Below are positions 5,757-6,716 of a stretch of 6,716 bases of DNA, in pieces (the stretch's first letter is position 1; each line of letters begins with the position of its first letter). Where the stretch lies: positions 1-6,716 of the forward strand of contig JAGMBN010000067.1 in NCBI GenBank assembly GCA_023129655.1, read 5' to 3'. The DNA is from a bacterium. GTDB taxonomy: Bacteria; JAHJDO01. The position numbers were made by a program, and so were the translations under genes. The notes below the pieces were generated by a model. The model was not told where the DNA came from. It saw only the letters and a program-made list of their open reading frames with translations, and searched no databases.

Positions 5757-6716
5757 TTATTCTGTAACTGCCTGAATGGAATCATAGGTTATCTTTAGAA
5801 CCTGACTAAGTTCTTTAATTCTAATACTCAATGGAGGCATTAAAACAATTACATCTTCCAGAGGACGAATGATTAAGCCTCTTTTTCTAGCCTCTAAAAT
5901 TACTTTGTGTCCTATCCGCTCTCCTGAAGGATATTGTTTCCTGCTATCCTTATCCTCAACCAGCTCAATTCCTACTATTGTCCCCTTTTGTCTGATATCT
6001 CCTACGTGAGCCAGTTTATTAAATCCTTTAAGCCCGACCTGTAAAAATTCTATCTTTTCTTCCAGAGATTCAAGAACTCTGTCTTCTTCAAAAATTCTTA
6101 TATTTGCCAGCGCAGCCGCGCAGGCAAGTGAGTTTCCTGTGTAACTATGTCCGTGATAGAAAGTTCTATGCTCATCGTGCTCACCTAAAAACTGGTTATA
6201 TATTTCTTCTGTGGTTAATGTGGCTGCCAGAGGAAGATATCCGCCTGTTATTCCCTTAGACATGACCATAATGTCTGGTCTCACTTTTTCATGCTCACAG
6301 GCAAACATCTTTCCTGTTCTGCCAAAACCCACAGCTACTTCATCTGCTATTAAGAGAATACCGTGTTTTTTACATAATTTGCTTACTGCTTTCAGAAAAC
6401 CCTTTGGAGCTGTTATAATCCCTCCTGCGCACTGTACCAACGGCTCTATAATTACACCGATAATCTTGCCGTGTTTTTTCTCCAGTACATTTTCCAATTT
6501 TTTTAAACACGCCATATTACACAGCCGAAATGTTTTTGAGCATCTGTAACAATGCGGATACGGGACTTTAAAGCCGTTAAATAAAAGCGCTTTATATTTT
6601 TTATTAAAGATGTCCATTCCGCCAACGCTAACTGCGCCTAAAGTATCTCCATGATATCCTCCATAAAAGGAGATAAACTTGTTTCTTTGAGATTCTCCTT
6701 TTTGCTGCCAGTATTG
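5757..6716 (-). CDS. bioA: Adenosylmethionine-8-amino-7-oxononanoate aminotransferase (5' end cut off)
   Basis: BioA is the PLP enzyme of biotin synthesis that converts 7-keto-8-aminopelargonate to 7,8-diaminopelargonate, usually with S-adenosylmethionine as amino donor; the B. subtilis type uses lysine. The frame is open from the window edge to the TAA at 5757, giving 319 residues and lacking about 110-140 N-terminal ones. Visible landmarks are QYW at the edge, GYHGDTLGAVSVGG (20-33), EPLVQCAGG (91-99), IADEVAVGFGRTG (123-135, with Asp125 for the PLP pyridine nitrogen), SKGITGG (153-159, PLP lysine Lys154) and HGHSYTGN (188-195). A four-cysteine segment (C56-x2-C59-x6-C66-x3-C70) follows VPYPH. 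The GYHGDT and SVGG context is BioA-like rather than that of other class III aminotransferases. Its promoter and other bio genes would lie beyond the window. An internal Met at 6617 is not the start, because conserved sequence continues upstream. Confidence 0.93.
   Translation of the reverse strand, partial: QYWQQKGESQRNKFISFYGGYHGDTLGAVSVGGMDIFNKKYKALLFNGFKVPYPHCYRCSKTFRLCNMACLKKLENVLEKKHGKIIGVIIEPLVQCAGGIITAPKGFLKAVSKLCKKHGILLIADEVAVGFGRTGKMFACEHEKVRPDIMVMSKGITGGYLPLAATLTTEEIYNQFLGEHDEHRTFYHGHSYTGNSLACAAALANIRIFEEDRVLESLEEKIEFLQVGLKGFNKLAHVGDIRQKGTIVGIELVEDKDSRKQYPSGERIGHKVILEARKRGLIIRPLEDVIVLMPPLSIRIKELSQVLKITYDSIQAVTE

Noticed and set aside
6211..6549. 112-codon plus-strand open frame
   Set aside because: It is antisense to the PLP-binding core of bioA, which explains the sequence fully.
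1..6716. Search for CRISPR arrays, transposase genes, long inverted repeats, riboswitch-like leaders and phage genes
   Set aside because: None seen by eye. All stretches longer than 150 bp are accounted for by genes, and the longest gene-free stretch is 3372-3514. The region upstream of bioA, where a BirA/BioR operator might lie, is outside the window.

Overview
The window is an ordinary bacterial chromosome segment of about 38-40% GC by hand sampling. It carries housekeeping genes, and I see no phage, insertion sequence, CRISPR array, toxin-antitoxin or defence signature. The gene set (tRNA-Thr, RluA/RluD-type pseudouridine synthase, FtsK/SpoIIIE translocase, dUTPase, MurJ flippase, BioA) is universal enough that the organism cannot be named. 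The TTG and GTG start codons and the two small unrecognised ORFs would suit a poorly sampled lineage, possibly a candidate phylum such as Omnitrophota, but that is only a guess.

Layout. Positions 1-669 (minus): RluD-family gene, 3' end cut by the window edge. 678-750 (minus): tRNA-Thr(CGU), with a near-consensus promoter at 774-801 in the 60-bp gap after ftsK. The rluD start lies 8 bp past the tRNA 3' end, so the two look co-transcribed. 811-2919 and 2922-3371 (minus): a tight dut-ftsK pair, both starting with TTG. 3372-3514: divergent control region with candidate promoters for dut and murJ and a perfect 14-bp tandem duplication. 3515-5098 (plus): murJ, the only plus-strand gene. 5112-5378 and 5436-5738 (minus): two small unrecognised ORFs, one a probable secreted protein and one with distinctly higher GC. 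5757-6716 (minus): bioA, 5' end cut by the window edge. The last three are co-directional (bioA, 100-codon ORF, 88-codon ORF) and converge on murJ with a 13-bp gap.

Together the genes cover translation (tRNA, rRNA modification), nucleotide-pool hygiene (Dut), chromosome segregation at division (FtsK), peptidoglycan precursor flipping (MurJ) and biotin synthesis (BioA). No new multi-gene system is evident. The items most worth a second look are the tRNA-Thr with two acceptor-stem mismatches, its abutment to rluD, the GC-shifted 100-codon ORF behind bioA, the small secreted protein, and the duplicated element in the dut/murJ control region.
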